Assembly (NCBI GenBank): GCA_963798705.1
Contig: CAWCTW010000005.1
Coordinates: 1 to 64,000 of the forward strand
Length of the DNA: 64,000 nucleotides
Direction of reading: 5' to 3'
Source of the DNA: AC-56 sp963798705
GTDB lineage: Bacteria > Actinomycetota > Thermoleophilia > Solirubrobacterales > 70-9
How positions within the stretch are numbered: position 1 is the stretch's first letter; each line of letters opens with the position of its first letter. Of this stretch, positions 23,621-34,468 are shown piece after piece. Below the pieces are notes generated by a model. It did no database searches, had not been told where the DNA came from, and saw only the letters and a list, made by a program, of their open reading frames with translations. The position numbers and the translations under genes were made by a program.

Positions 23621-25531
23621 TCACCCTTTCAGTGCACGCAGCGCATTGAGGATCACGGCCACGTCAATCCCCTCCTGAAGCAGCGCACCCGCCACCGGCG
23701 GGATGTAGCCGAAGGCCGCGAAGCCCATCGCGATGAAACTCAGGCCGAGGCCGGTGACAACACTCTGGCGTGCGATCGTCAGCGAGCGTCGACCGATCCG
23801 GATCGCATCCGCGACCCGATCCACCCTGTCAACGGCGATCACCGCATCCGCGGTTTCCGAGGACACGGTCGCCCCGACGCCGCCCATCGCGATGCCGACG
23901 TCGGCCAGTGCGAGCGCTGGTGCATCGTTGACCCCGTCACCGACCATGACGACAGTGCCCCCGTCGGAGCGCCCGCGCGCTCGGCGCACGACCTCGATCT
24001 TCTCGTCGGGCGAGCACTCGCTGAAGACTTGATCGACGCCCACTGCCTCACCGACAGCCTCCCCGACCGCCCGCTGGTCGCCGGTGACGAGCACGACTTC
24101 CTCCACGCCTGCGCCTCGGAGCTCTATCGTCAGATCACCTGCGTCATCACGCAGGTGATCCGCCATGAGCACGGCGCCCGCAAGCCCGCCGTCCACGCCA
24201 ACGAGAACTCTCGCCCAACCGGGCTCGGCCGCCCTGTCCAAGAGCCGCTCAGCTGCGTCCGTTCCGGAGTAGCCGCGCTGTCGCAGCCATGCGTCGCTGC
24301 CCACAGCCACGCGATGCCCGCCGACCTCCCCCTCGATTCCCTGGCCGGGCTCCTCGACCACGTCCTCGGGAAACTCGAGTTCGATTCCGCGACCTTCAGC
24401 CCCGTGAACGAGGGCCTCGGCCAAGACGTGGGCCGAGAGCTGGTCCACCGAGGCGGCCAGCCGCAGCACCTCTGCCGGCGCCAGTCCGTCAGCGCTCTTC
24501 ACCTGCTCGATCTCTGGTCTCCCATGGGTGAGCGTCCCGGTCTTGTCGAGTAGCACCGTCCTCGCCTCGCCGAGCTTCTCAATCGTGCCCCCGCCCTTTG
24601 CGATCACGCCGTCGTGGGCGGCTCGCGAGACGCCCGAGATCAAGGCCACCGGCGCGGCGAGAATCAGTGGGCAAGGGGTGGCGACGACGAGCACCGCCAG
24701 CGCACGGACGGGATCGCCGCTGAGCGCCCATGCCGCGCCGGCAATGACCAGCGTCACCGGGAGGAGCACCGCGGCGTAGCGATCTGCCATCCGGACGAAC
24801 GGAGCCCTTTGCTGCTCCGCGTCCTTTACCAGCGCGACGATGCCCGCGTAGGCGCTCTCGGACGAGGTTCTGGTGGCGCGCATGTCGAACGCCTCGCCTG
24901 CATTGAGCGTGCCGCTTGAGACGGTCGAGCCCCGGCCGTGCGTCACCGGGAGCGGCTCCCCCGTCAGCGTCGATGCGTCGATCACGGCCCGCTCGCTCTG
25001 CACGGCGCCATCTACCGGCACTACCTCGCCGGCGCGGACCACGATCCGGTCCCCGACTGCGACCTGATCGACGGGAACCTCCTCGATCTTCTCGTCCTGG
25101 CGGCGGTGGGCGATCCGCGGAGCGCGCTCGAGCAGTGCGGTGAGCTCGCGTCGCGCGCGCCGGCCGGCGGCAGCCTCGAGCGCATTCCCGCCGCTCAGCA
25201 TCAAGGCGATCACCGCGCCGGCCAGGTATTCACCGAGCGCCAGCGCACCGACCATCGCCACCAGTGCGATCGCGTCGACGCCGACGTCTCCGTGCATCAG
25301 GGTCCGCAGCACCGACCAGGTGAGCGGGATCAGCGTCAGCACGATCGCCGCGGCCCAAATCAGATCGCCCGACTCGCCCGGCTCAAAGAGGTGGACGATG
25401 CCGCCGAGCGCGAGGGCAAAGAGGATCAGGCCGACGAGGACGTACGGCTCCGATACCCCGACGGCGGTAGCCGCAGAGCGAAAGGTGCCGAACCTCCGCA
25501 GCGAGTCTGGCGGCGGGCTTCTGGGGGGCAT
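23621..25531 (-). CDS. P1B-type heavy-metal-transporting ATPase
   Basis: A 636-residue metal efflux pump. The actuator-domain TGE is in STLTGEPLPVTHGRGSTVSS, the transmembrane metal motif is VATPCPLILAAPVALI (TPC rather than CPC), the phosphorylation site is VLLDKTGTLTHGRPE and the hinge is VMVGDGVNDAPALALADVGI. The nucleotide-domain HP motif is altered to SAHVLAEALV. No N-terminal metal-binding domain precedes the first helix. The start ATG (25529-25531) is preceded by a TACAGT -10 box with 9 nt spacing. The ORF's upstream 53 codons have no protein character. Substrate cannot be fixed: TPC-type pumps differ from the Cu and Zn classes. Confidence 0.88.
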   Translation of the reverse strand: MPPRSPPPDSLRRFGTFRSAATAVGVSEPYVLVGLILFALALGGIVHLFEPGESGDLIWAAAIVLTLIPLTWSVLRTLMHGDVGVDAIALVAMVGALALGEYLAGAVIALMLSGGNALEAAAGRRARRELTALLERAPRIAHRRQDEKIEEVPVDQVAVGDRIVVRAGEVVPVDGAVQSERAVIDASTLTGEPLPVTHGRGSTVSSGTLNAGEAFDMRATRTSSESAYAGIVALVKDAEQQRAPFVRMADRYAAVLLPVTLVIAGAAWALSGDPVRALAVLVVATPCPLILAAPVALISGVSRAAHDGVIAKGGGTIEKLGEARTVLLDKTGTLTHGRPEIEQVKSADGLAPAEVLRLAASVDQLSAHVLAEALVHGAEGRGIELEFPEDVVEEPGQGIEGEVGGHRVAVGSDAWLRQRGYSGTDAAERLLDRAAEPGWARVLVGVDGGLAGAVLMADHLRDDAGDLTIELRGAGVEEVVLVTGDQRAVGEAVGEAVGVDQVFSECSPDEKIEVVRRARGRSDGGTVVMVGDGVNDAPALALADVGIAMGGVGATVSSETADAVIAVDRVDRVADAIRIGRRSLTIARQSVVTGLGLSFIAMGFAAFGYIPPVAGALLQEGIDVAVILNALRALKG

Positions 25532-25540
25532 GGACCCCGA

Positions 25541-25546
25541 ACTGTA
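25541..25546 (-). promoter_or_regulatory. -10 box of the P1B-ATPase gene
   Basis: TACAGT on the minus strand, 9 nt before the ATG, fitting the near-leaderless pattern seen for other genes here. Confidence 0.4.
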
Positions 25547-25588
25547 GGAGTACCGATCTGCCAGCTGGGGCGAGATACTGCCTGGTCG

Positions 25589-25996
25589 ATGGCGGAACGG
25601 TGGTTCATTCGCTGGATGGCGGCGTGGCCAGGGGCGGCGGCAATCGGGATCGCGAATGGCGCGATCCGTGAGGCCACCTATGGACGGCATATCGGCGAGG
25701 AACGTGCGAATCGGCTGTCCGGCGTCACGTTGGTCGCTGCCCTCGCGATCTACTTCAGGAATCTGCAGCGCCGCTGGCCGATCCCATCCACCAAGGACGC
25801 CGCGAAGATCGGTGCTGCCTGGGCGATCCTCACGGTGGCGTTTGAGTTCGGATTCGGATGGGGCGTCGAAAAGCGATCTTGGAAGGAAATGGTTGCCGCC
25901 TACAACGTGGGCAGGGGAGAGACCTGGCCCCTCGTGCTTGCCTGGATCGGGGTCGGGCCCACTGTGGTGAGACGGCTTCAGCCCGGGCGCTGGTGA
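25589..25996 (+). CDS. Membrane protein of unknown function
   Basis: A 135-residue protein, MAERWFIRWMAAWPGAAAIG then IANGAIREATYGRHIGEERA, with hydrophobic helices near residues 8-24, 40-57 (SGVTLVAALAIYF), 72-92 (KIGAAWAILTVAFEFGFGWG) and 107-122 (TWPLVLAWIGVGPTVVRRL). The conserved-looking GWGVEKRSWKEMVAAYNVGR loop is notable. Similar small proteins are annotated only as hypothetical. Divergent from the P1B-ATPase. Confidence 0.65.
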   Translation: MAERWFIRWMAAWPGAAAIGIANGAIREATYGRHIGEERANRLSGVTLVAALAIYFRNLQRRWPIPSTKDAAKIGAAWAILTVAFEFGFGWGVEKRSWKEMVAAYNVGRGETWPLVLAWIGVGPTVVRRLQPGRW

Positions 25997-26099
25997 CTAG
26001 GAAGCGCGCCGGTCTTGGATTCTGTTTGCGGGTCACGCGGGCCGCGCGTGGGGAAGCGACCTAGACGGCACTGATCGTGTACACGCCAGTGGCAGGTAA

Positions 26100-26113
26100 C
26101 TTTCGCGCGAAAG
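26100..26113. promoter_or_regulatory. Perfect 14-bp palindrome
   Basis: CTTTCGCGCGAAAG lies between the membrane-protein gene and the tRNA. It could be an operator or part of the tRNA's termination region; too short a loop for a good terminator. Confidence 0.3.
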
Positions 26114-26147
26114 CGATAACGCGGGATGCACGAACGGGCGTGACGGA

Positions 26148-26222
26148 TGCCGGAGGAGGGACTCGAACCCAGCGGCCTTCGGATTATGATTCCGCTGCTC
26201 TAACCAACTGAGCTACTCCGGC
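26148..26222 (-). tRNA. tRNA-Met (CAU anticodon)
   Basis: A complete cloverleaf on the minus strand: acceptor GCCGGAG/CTCCGGC with discriminator A, D arm GCTC/GAGC, anticodon stem CGGA/TCCG with loop ATCATAA (anticodon CAT), and T loop TTCGAGT. No CCA is encoded. The T stem has only three clean pairs and the variable loop is 6 nt, slightly irregular. The acceptor and D arm fit an elongator Met (or a lysidine-modified Ile) rather than an initiator. A 3' partial copy lies at 20924-20970. Confidence 0.8.
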
Positions 26223-26368
26223 GGGGCTCAGATCGTAGCGGCGGGATTGCCAGGGTACGGCTGCCGGTTGGGTCGTCGGTCGAGGCAATCCACTCGCGGA
26301 AAGCGGGAGTGGATCGACATGACCGTTCTGGCCTCGCGGGGTCGGGTGAGCCGTGGCAGAGCAACCTC

Positions 26369-26374
26369 TAGGCT
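26369..26374 (+). promoter_or_regulatory. -10 box of the aminopeptidase gene
   Basis: TAGGCT, 7 nt before GTG 26382. This spacing decides the start in favour of GTG over the upstream in-frame ATG at 26319. Confidence 0.5.
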
Positions 26375-26381
26375 GCCGCGG

Positions 26382-27332
26382 GTGAGCGATTTGGAGCGGG
26401 CCGTCAAGGCCGTGGTCAACGAGTGCCTGGCAGTGCGGGAGGGCGAGGACGTGGTGGTCGTCTGCAATCCGGCGACCGAGGAGCTCGCCGAGCGGTTGCG
26501 CTCGGCGGCCCAGGCCGCCGGCGGCGAGGGGGTGTTGGCCGTGATGGGCGAGCGCTCCGCGAACGGCGTCGAGCCTCCCAACACCGTCGCCGCCGCGATG
26601 CTCACGGCCGACGTGGTGATGGCGCCGACGGTGCAGTCGCTCTCGCACACAGCGGCCCGCAAGGCGGCAACGGACGCGGGCGCGCGGGCCGCGACGCTGC
26701 CCGGGGTCACCGAGGAGATGCTCGCTCGCGTGATGAGCGCGGACATGACGGCGCTACGCCGGCGTGGCGCCGCGGTCGCGGAGGTCCTCACCGCGGGCAG
26801 CGAGGCGCGCATCACCTGCGGCAACGGGTCGGACCTGACGCTGAGCATCGAGGGGCGCGAGGCGATTCCCGACGCGGGCGAGCTCAGCGAGCCGGGCGCC
26901 TTCGGCAACCTGCCGTGCGGAGAGGGATTCGTCTCGCCGCGCCACGACGCGGGCGGAGGGAAGCTCGTGGTCGACGGTGTCATCGCGTCGATCGGGATCC
27001 CCGAGGAGGCCGTGGAGCTGACGATCGAGAACGGCGCGCTGGCGGGAGCGACGGGCGAGATGGGGGAGGAGCTGATGCGGCAGCTGACCGCGGCGGGCCC
27101 CGATGGGACTCGGGTCGCCGAGCTCGGCGTCGGGACCAACGAGAAGGCGATCCTGACCGGCGAGCTGCTGGAGGACGAGAAGATCCTCGGCACGGTGCAC
27201 GTGGCGTTCGGGGCGTCGGCGGGGATCGGCGGCGAGATCCAGGTGCCGGTGCATCTCGACTGCGTCGTCATGAAGCCCACGCTGACCGTGGACGGCACCG
27301 AAGTGGTCCGCGACGGCGAGCTGCTCGTCTAG
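26382..27332 (+). CDS. M29-type (aminopeptidase T/AmpS-like) aminopeptidase
   Basis: A 316-residue protein of the COG2309 leucyl aminopeptidase group: VSDLERAVKAVVNECLAVRE, then ADVVMAPTVQSLSHTAARKA, then GEGFVSPRHDAGGGKLVVDG (substrate-side loop), ENGALAGATGEMGEELMRQL and the C-terminal metal-ligand region LGTVHVAFGASAGIGGEIQV then PVHLDCVVMKPTLTVDG. The usual Glu and His ligands of the dinuclear site fit the last two segments. Start by leaderless -10. Followed after 20 nt by the formimidoyltransferase gene, so probably one transcript. Confidence 0.8.
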   Translation: MSDLERAVKAVVNECLAVREGEDVVVVCNPATEELAERLRSAAQAAGGEGVLAVMGERSANGVEPPNTVAAAMLTADVVMAPTVQSLSHTAARKAATDAGARAATLPGVTEEMLARVMSADMTALRRRGAAVAEVLTAGSEARITCGNGSDLTLSIEGREAIPDAGELSEPGAFGNLPCGEGFVSPRHDAGGGKLVVDGVIASIGIPEEAVELTIENGALAGATGEMGEELMRQLTAAGPDGTRVAELGVGTNEKAILTGELLEDEKILGTVHVAFGASAGIGGEIQVPVHLDCVVMKPTLTVDGTEVVRDGELLV

Positions 27333-27352
27333 GGAGCGGCGGAACGGGCGGC

Positions 27353-28231
27353 GTGCTGCTCGCGGTGCCAAACTTCTCCGAGGGGCGCGACCCGCGCCGG
27401 ATCGAGGCGATCTCGGCTGCGTTCGCCACCGGGGCGGCGCTCCTCGACACGCACTCCGACCCGGTCCACAACCGCAGCGTCGTGACCCTGAACGCGCCTG
27501 CCGGATCCCTGGCGAGCGCCCTCGTGAACGGGGCCTTGGCCTGCGTGAACGACATCGACATGTCAAAGCACGAGGGCGCGCATCCCTGCGTTGGCGCGCT
27601 GGACGTCTGCCCCGTGGTCTGGCTTCGCGAGGACGATCGGGAGGCCGCGAGCGAGGAGGCCCTAGCGGCCGCCCGCCGCATCGCCGCCGACGCGGGCGTC
27701 CCCGTCTTCCTCTACGGGGAGCTCGCCCCGCAGGAAACCCATCGCGAGCGATCCTTCTTTCGCTCCGGCGGCCTGGTGGAGCTGCGCCGCCGGATCGAGG
27801 GCGGCGAGCTGCGACCGGACTTCGGCCCCGCCGAGCTCCATCCGGCCGCGGGCGCCACGCTCGTCACGGCGCGGCCGGCTCTTGCCGCCTTCAACGTGGA
27901 GCTGGCCAACGCGGACATCGCCACCGCGCGGGACATCGCCGGGCGACTGCGGGAGTCCGGCGGCGGCCTCGACGGGGTGCGGGCGATCGGCATCGATCTG
28001 GGTCACGGCCGCGTCCAGGTCTCCACCAACATCCACGATCCCGCGGCGGTACCGCTCGCCGCGGTCGTCAATCGCATCCGCGAGCTGGCCGCGCCCCACG
28101 GGGCTCGCGCCGTCGCGGCCGAGATCGTCGGCCTGATCCCCGAGAGCGCGATGGAGGGCTGGCCCCAGAAAGCGCCGCTGTCCGGCTTCGACCCCGCCAA
28201 GCACGTGATCGAGCGCCGGGTCTGGATTTGA
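27353..28231 (+). CDS. ftcD: Glutamate formimidoyltransferase
   Basis: A 292-residue enzyme transferring the formimino group between formiminoglutamate and tetrahydrofolate, the last step of one histidine-degradation branch. Family motifs: LLAVPNFSEGRDPRRIEAIS at the start, LLDTHSDPVHNRSVVTLNAP, MSKHEGAHPCVGALDVCPVV and FLYGELAPQETHRERSFFRS, then GVRAIGIDLGHGRVQVSTNI. It contains only the transferase domain, without the fused cyclodeaminase of the animal enzyme. GTG start, AGGGAG upstream at the end of the preceding gene. No other hut genes are nearby. Confidence 0.88.
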   Translation: MLLAVPNFSEGRDPRRIEAISAAFATGAALLDTHSDPVHNRSVVTLNAPAGSLASALVNGALACVNDIDMSKHEGAHPCVGALDVCPVVWLREDDREAASEEALAAARRIAADAGVPVFLYGELAPQETHRERSFFRSGGLVELRRRIEGGELRPDFGPAELHPAAGATLVTARPALAAFNVELANADIATARDIAGRLRESGGGLDGVRAIGIDLGHGRVQVSTNIHDPAAVPLAAVVNRIRELAAPHGARAVAAEIVGLIPESAMEGWPQKAPLSGFDPAKHVIERRVWI

Positions 28232-28276
28232 ACCAGCCGACTCGCGGGGGGCAATCGCAAGCCCCGTGGTGGGCTG

Positions 28277-29146
28277 CTAGGGGGCTTGGAGGAAGCTGCG
28301 GATTGCGGCCTCCAGGGCGACGGGCTGCTCGACGGTCAGGTCGTGGCCGCCGCCGGGAAGCTCGACCAGCCTGGCCGCCGGCATCTCCTGCACCATGCGG
28401 CACGCGGTCCGCGACCGGAGGATCTCGCTCTGCGCGCCGCGGATCACGAGCGCCGGATGATCGATCCGGCGCAGCGCGTTCCACTGGGCGGTCTCATCGG
28501 GAACCCGCCTGAGGAAGCCCGCCAGTCCGGCGGTGTCGAACCGCCACCGCCAGCGGCCGTCGTCACGCCGAAGGAGGTTGTGGACGATGAAGTGGCGCAA
28601 GTGGGATTCGCGGGCACGTGGGTTCATCGCGCTCCATTCCGCGATCGCCTCTTGCCGATCGCTGTAGGACGTTCGCGACGCGATCCGCAGCCAGGACTCC
28701 CAAGCCTCACAGTCCTCCGGAGTCACGCTGTCGGGCCCGAAATCGACGATTACGACCCGCTCGACTAGCTTGGGATGCCCCGCGGCGAACATGAAGGCAT
28801 TCAGTGCGCCCATCGAATGGCCGACGATCGCCGCCGGTCCCAGCCCCAGGGCCGCGATGATCTCCTCGAGATCATCCAGCATCCGCTCTGGTGCATAGTC
28901 GTCGGTCCAATCGGTAGCGCCGTGACCGCGCTGATCGATTGCGATTACGTGAAAGTGCCTCGACAGCGATGCCGCGACCGGGTCCCACTCCCATGCATTG
29001 CCGGTCAACCCGTGGAGGAGGAGCGCCGCTGGGGCGCGGGCATGCCCCCATCGCCGCAGATGAAAGCGCAGCTCGCCGCCGACGACGAATCCGTCGCCGG
29101 CGGCGAGAGCGGGACCAATCGTCTGACTAGCCGCCATCGGATCCAT
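28277..29146 (-). CDS. Alpha/beta hydrolase
   Basis: A 289-residue hydrolase with oxyanion HG (ALLLHGLTGNAWEWDPVAAS), IDQRGHGATDW, nucleophile elbow IVGHSMGALNAF (Ser near residue 112), acid in LVIRGAQSEILR and His in ELPGGGHDLTVEQPVAL. This is a typical epoxide-hydrolase/haloperoxidase-like fold without a substrate-specific marker. The ATG lies 20 nt inside the end of the FAD oxidase gene, indicating coupling, so the two may act in one small catabolic pathway. Confidence 0.85.
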   Translation of the reverse strand: MDPMAASQTIGPALAAGDGFVVGGELRFHLRRWGHARAPAALLLHGLTGNAWEWDPVAASLSRHFHVIAIDQRGHGATDWTDDYAPERMLDDLEEIIAALGLGPAAIVGHSMGALNAFMFAAGHPKLVERVVIVDFGPDSVTPEDCEAWESWLRIASRTSYSDRQEAIAEWSAMNPRARESHLRHFIVHNLLRRDDGRWRWRFDTAGLAGFLRRVPDETAQWNALRRIDHPALVIRGAQSEILRSRTACRMVQEMPAARLVELPGGGHDLTVEQPVALEAAIRSFLQAP

Positions 29147-30527
29147 TGGGCGTCACGTGTCCCGTCGCACGGAAGACGTCGTCGGGATCCCAACGCGCCT
29201 TGACGCCGGCAAGACGTTCACAGCTCGGTGATCCATACGCGCCCAGCAGCCGCGCCGAGTCGTCGTCCCCACTGAAATTGGCGTACGCGGCACCGGTCGC
29301 ATGCGAGCGCAGCGAGTCGCGGAACCCACGCCCCCATCCGATAACCCGCTCGTCGTCAGCCGGATCGTCCCAGAGCATCAGCGGGTGGACGAGGAATTTC
29401 GCGTCGCGGCCGGCGACCGGTGAGCTCTCCTCGCTGACGCGGCCCACGGCTCCGCCCCAGGCAATGCAGAAGATCTGCGGCGCGCTGCCCGGCATCTCCA
29501 GCGCCCGCGCGTGGACGAGCTCGACGGTCTCGTCCGGTAGCACCGGAAGATGCTCGACAGTCCAATAGTTGCGGAGTCCGGGCGGGTCGTCCATCGCCGA
29601 TTGAAGCTCGGTGTACGCCATGGTCGCCATGAGATCGGCCGCAGGCGCTGCGAAGTCCCGCAGCGGCCGCAGCGCCTCCTCCCCCTCCGTGGCGTCCCCC
29701 GCGTACATGCCGAAGATCACGGCCACGAGCTCGCCGTGCAGGTCCTCTGGGATCGCCGGCTCGGGAGGCGCCTTCAGGTAGCCGAAGGCGACGCTGAGTT
29801 CGTCCGAGGCGTCGAGCATGAGGTCACGCCAACGTCGCATCAGCTCCGGACCGCGCTCGGCCGGGTGGACCAAGAGGCCGCCATGGATCTCCGGCCCCAC
29901 CGGGTACAGGCGGAACTCGAGCGCGGTGGCGACGCCAAAGTTCCCCCCACCGCCGCGCAGCGCCCAGAACAGATCGGGGTTTTCGTCCTCGGAGGCGTGG
30001 ACCAGGCGTCCGTCCGCGGTCACGAGCTCCACCGCGAGCAGGTTGTCGCAGCTGAGGCCGTGCTTGCGCTCCAGCCAACCCGACCCGCCGCCGAGCGTCA
30101 GGCCCGCGACGCCGGTGGTCGAGACGCGCCCCCCGGTGGTCGCAAGGCCGTGCCGTTGGGTGGCGCGATCGAGGTCAGCCCAGGTCGCTCCGGCACCCAC
30201 ACGTGCGCGACGCTGCGCCGGCTCGACCTGGATGTCGCGCATCGGCCTTACGTCGAGCACCAGACCGCCGTCCCGCACGCTCGCGCCTGTGACCGAGTGA
30301 CCTCCGGCGCGCACACTCACCTCGAGTTTTGCCTGCCGCGCCCACGCCAGCGCGGCGATGACGTCGTCCGGGGCAGCGCAGCGGGCGACGGCACGCGGAC
30401 GCCGGTCGAGCATCGAGTTGAACAGGGTGCGGGCATCCTCGTAGGGCTCCTGCCCGGGCTCAAACACGCCGCCGGCCAGGCGGAGTCGAAGCTCCTCCAG
30501 GGACGGGATCGCAGTTTCGGTGGTCAT
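29127..30527 (-). CDS. FAD-linked oxidase, berberine-bridge-enzyme-like
   Basis: A 466-residue flavoprotein of the PCMH/VAO superfamily: VSVRAGGHSVTGASVRDGGL (flavinylated His in RAGGHS), VGAGATWADLDRATQRHGLA, TGVAGLTLGGGSGWLERKHG, PDLFWALRGGGGNFGVATAL, and the BBE-type C-terminal segment AAYANFSGDDDSARLLGAYG then RLAGVKARWDPDDVFRATGH. The second Cys attachment site of bicovalent members is not evident at the GLTLGGG position. GGAGGTGA precedes the ATG. It oxidises an unknown alcohol or sugar. It lies downstream of a LuxR-type regulator gene on the same strand. Confidence 0.88.
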   Translation of the reverse strand: MTTETAIPSLEELRLRLAGGVFEPGQEPYEDARTLFNSMLDRRPRAVARCAAPDDVIAALAWARQAKLEVSVRAGGHSVTGASVRDGGLVLDVRPMRDIQVEPAQRRARVGAGATWADLDRATQRHGLATTGGRVSTTGVAGLTLGGGSGWLERKHGLSCDNLLAVELVTADGRLVHASEDENPDLFWALRGGGGNFGVATALEFRLYPVGPEIHGGLLVHPAERGPELMRRWRDLMLDASDELSVAFGYLKAPPEPAIPEDLHGELVAVIFGMYAGDATEGEEALRPLRDFAAPAADLMATMAYTELQSAMDDPPGLRNYWTVEHLPVLPDETVELVHARALEMPGSAPQIFCIAWGGAVGRVSEESSPVAGRDAKFLVHPLMLWDDPADDERVIGWGRGFRDSLRSHATGAAYANFSGDDDSARLLGAYGSPSCERLAGVKARWDPDDVFRATGHVTPNGSDGG

Positions 30528-30643
30528 CTCGCCTCACCTCCGTGTCGCTGAATGGCACGACTCCGAAGGTATGCGCGACCGCGCGAGGCGTCTTCGCCTT
30601 TCCCGGCCATTTCCACCGAATGGCCGGATCCGGTGAGCCGCGC

Positions 30644-32293
30644 CTACAGCAGGCCTGCGCGCGCCGCGTACGCGACCGCGGCAGCGCGAGAGGGGAGTGC
30701 GAGCTTCGTCCGGATGTTCGCTACGTGCCGATGAACCGTGTGAGGGCTGAGGACCAGCTCCTCCGCGATCTCGGCGTCGCTCAGTCCACGGGCCACGAGC
30801 TGCAGGACCTCGACCTCACGCCGGGTGAGCTCGTCGAAACCGTCGCCGCCGGGGGCGCGCAGCTTCGCCAACAGCTCATCTGCTCGCCACCGATCGCGTT
30901 CGGCGCCAAGGCGGTCGAAGATTTCCCGCGCCCGCCCAGCTTGAGTCGCGGCATGGTCGGGGCGGTCGAGAACCAGCAGGACCGCGGCGAGCCCCAGACA
31001 GGCAAGAGCGGATTCGTAGGGAGCTGACCCTTCCTCGAAGGCATCGATCGAGTCCTCGTACGCGCGGCGCGCCGCATCGCCATCACCGCGCGCGGCGGCG
31101 ACGTCGCCGGCCGCCAACGCCGCGCGGCCGCGGATGTATGCGGTCGGGTAGGCGCGCGCGGCGTGCTGGAGCTCATCCAGAGCGCGATCGGCGCCTTCCA
31201 AATCACCGTGCGCTGCCAGCGAGCGCGCCAGCAGCTCCAGTGCAGGCAGGCGATCGAGTAGCGCCGGCGCCGGCAGCCGGCGGAGCGCCCTCTGGGCGAG
31301 CTCGCTCCCGCTGAGCGAGTCGCCTCCGTCCAACGCGACGTTCCCGAGCCCGACAAGTCCCTGCGGCCCGGCCCGTTCGAACAGCCGCCGTGCATCCTCC
31401 GCACGTCCCTGGCGAGTGCGGAGCTCACCGAGGCGAACCAGCCCGGCGGCTGCCATGGCGGGACGGGCCGTCTCGAAGTCTGCGAGCGCCGCGGTCAGCT
31501 CGCCCTCCGCCTCCGCCCAGTCTCCTCGCGTCGCGAGGATCCGGCCGTAACTCGTCCGGCAGACTCCAAGCAGCTGGCGTCCTCCCCAGTGCTCGACGAA
31601 GTCGCGCAACGCCTCGCACCACTGCGCGGCCCGATCGAAGTCACCGACGCCGTCGCACGCGGAGACGAGGCAGCAGATCGCCCAGCCTGACGACAAAGGC
31701 AGCTGGAGGTCCTCACCCAGCGCTATCGCGGCCGCTTCGTCGAGGCGCTTCATCCCTTGCTCAAGCTCGCCGAGGCCCACCAAAGCCAGGCCGTCGAGCG
31801 CCAAGCCCACCGCCTCCTGGTCGGCCAGGCGCAGACGCCGGGCCAGGTCGGTGGCCGTGGCCGCGAGCTCACGGGTGGCCGCGAGATCGCGGTCGACATT
31901 GAGCGCGAAGTCCGCCTCGGTGAGCGTCAGCCATCCACGCTCGGCCGAATCCGGCAGCCCGTCGAGCAGGCGATGCGCGCGTTCGAGCCAGCCGCGACCG
32001 ATGGCCACGTCGCCACGGAACTCGCGAAAGTCCGCCGCGATCCAGGTCGCAAGCCTTGCGGCGCCCGCGCGATCGCCCGCTTCGCGGAAGAGCCGAAACG
32101 CGCGATCGCGAGCGGTGAACGTCAATTCCTCGTCGCCGAGCCACCAGCCGGCCCAGCCGAGACCCTCCCACCCCTCGGGGGTTGGACTGGTGGCAAGGAC
32201 AGCTTCGAATCGCTCCTGGGCCTTCGCCCAATCGCCGCCCGCCAGGGCGGCATGTCCGGCTACCAAGGGGTCGTCCGTTACCCGTTTGGCCAC
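30644..32293 (-). CDS. LuxR-family regulator with TPR-like sensor region
   Basis: A 549-residue protein. Residues 1-470 are tandem helical repeats of TPR type (HAALAGGDWAKAQERFEAVL, AARLATWIAADFREFRGDVA, GELTAALADFETARPAMAAA, GRAALAAGDVAAARGDGDAA). Residues 485-549 are a LuxR/GerE helix-turn-helix: FDELTRREVEVLQLVARGLS then EIAEELVLSPHTVHRHVANI. No ATP-binding (LAL-type) domain is present. GTG 32293 with a -10 TACCAT 7 nt upstream implies a leaderless message. It may control the oxidase/hydrolase pair just downstream, but this is positional inference. Confidence 0.85.
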   Translation of the reverse strand: MAKRVTDDPLVAGHAALAGGDWAKAQERFEAVLATSPTPEGWEGLGWAGWWLGDEELTFTARDRAFRLFREAGDRAGAARLATWIAADFREFRGDVAIGRGWLERAHRLLDGLPDSAERGWLTLTEADFALNVDRDLAATRELAATATDLARRLRLADQEAVGLALDGLALVGLGELEQGMKRLDEAAAIALGEDLQLPLSSGWAICCLVSACDGVGDFDRAAQWCEALRDFVEHWGGRQLLGVCRTSYGRILATRGDWAEAEGELTAALADFETARPAMAAAGLVRLGELRTRQGRAEDARRLFERAGPQGLVGLGNVALDGGDSLSGSELAQRALRRLPAPALLDRLPALELLARSLAAHGDLEGADRALDELQHAARAYPTAYIRGRAALAAGDVAAARGDGDAARRAYEDSIDAFEEGSAPYESALACLGLAAVLLVLDRPDHAATQAGRAREIFDRLGAERDRWRADELLAKLRAPGGDGFDELTRREVEVLQLVARGLSDAEIAEELVLSPHTVHRHVANIRTKLALPSRAAAVAYAARAGLL

Positions 32294-32300
32294 ATACGCG

Positions 32301-32306
32301 ATGGTA
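32301..32306 (-). promoter_or_regulatory. -10 box of the TPR-LuxR gene
   Basis: TACCAT on the minus strand, 7 nt before GTG 32293; leaderless arrangement. Confidence 0.45.
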
Positions 32307-32356
32307 CGAACGATCGCTCTCGGACAGGTCCGCGGAGGCGATGCACGCCCCGGGTG

Positions 32357-34351
<1,995 letters not shown>

Positions 34352-34468
34352 CTCACTCTCCTCGCCTCAATACACCTCTCCTTGCAAATGATTCATACAG
34401 GCCTGGAACGGCGGGGGCCGACGCGGGCCCAGAGTCCGCGTCGGCCTGCCGTCCCATCCCGGGTTCGG

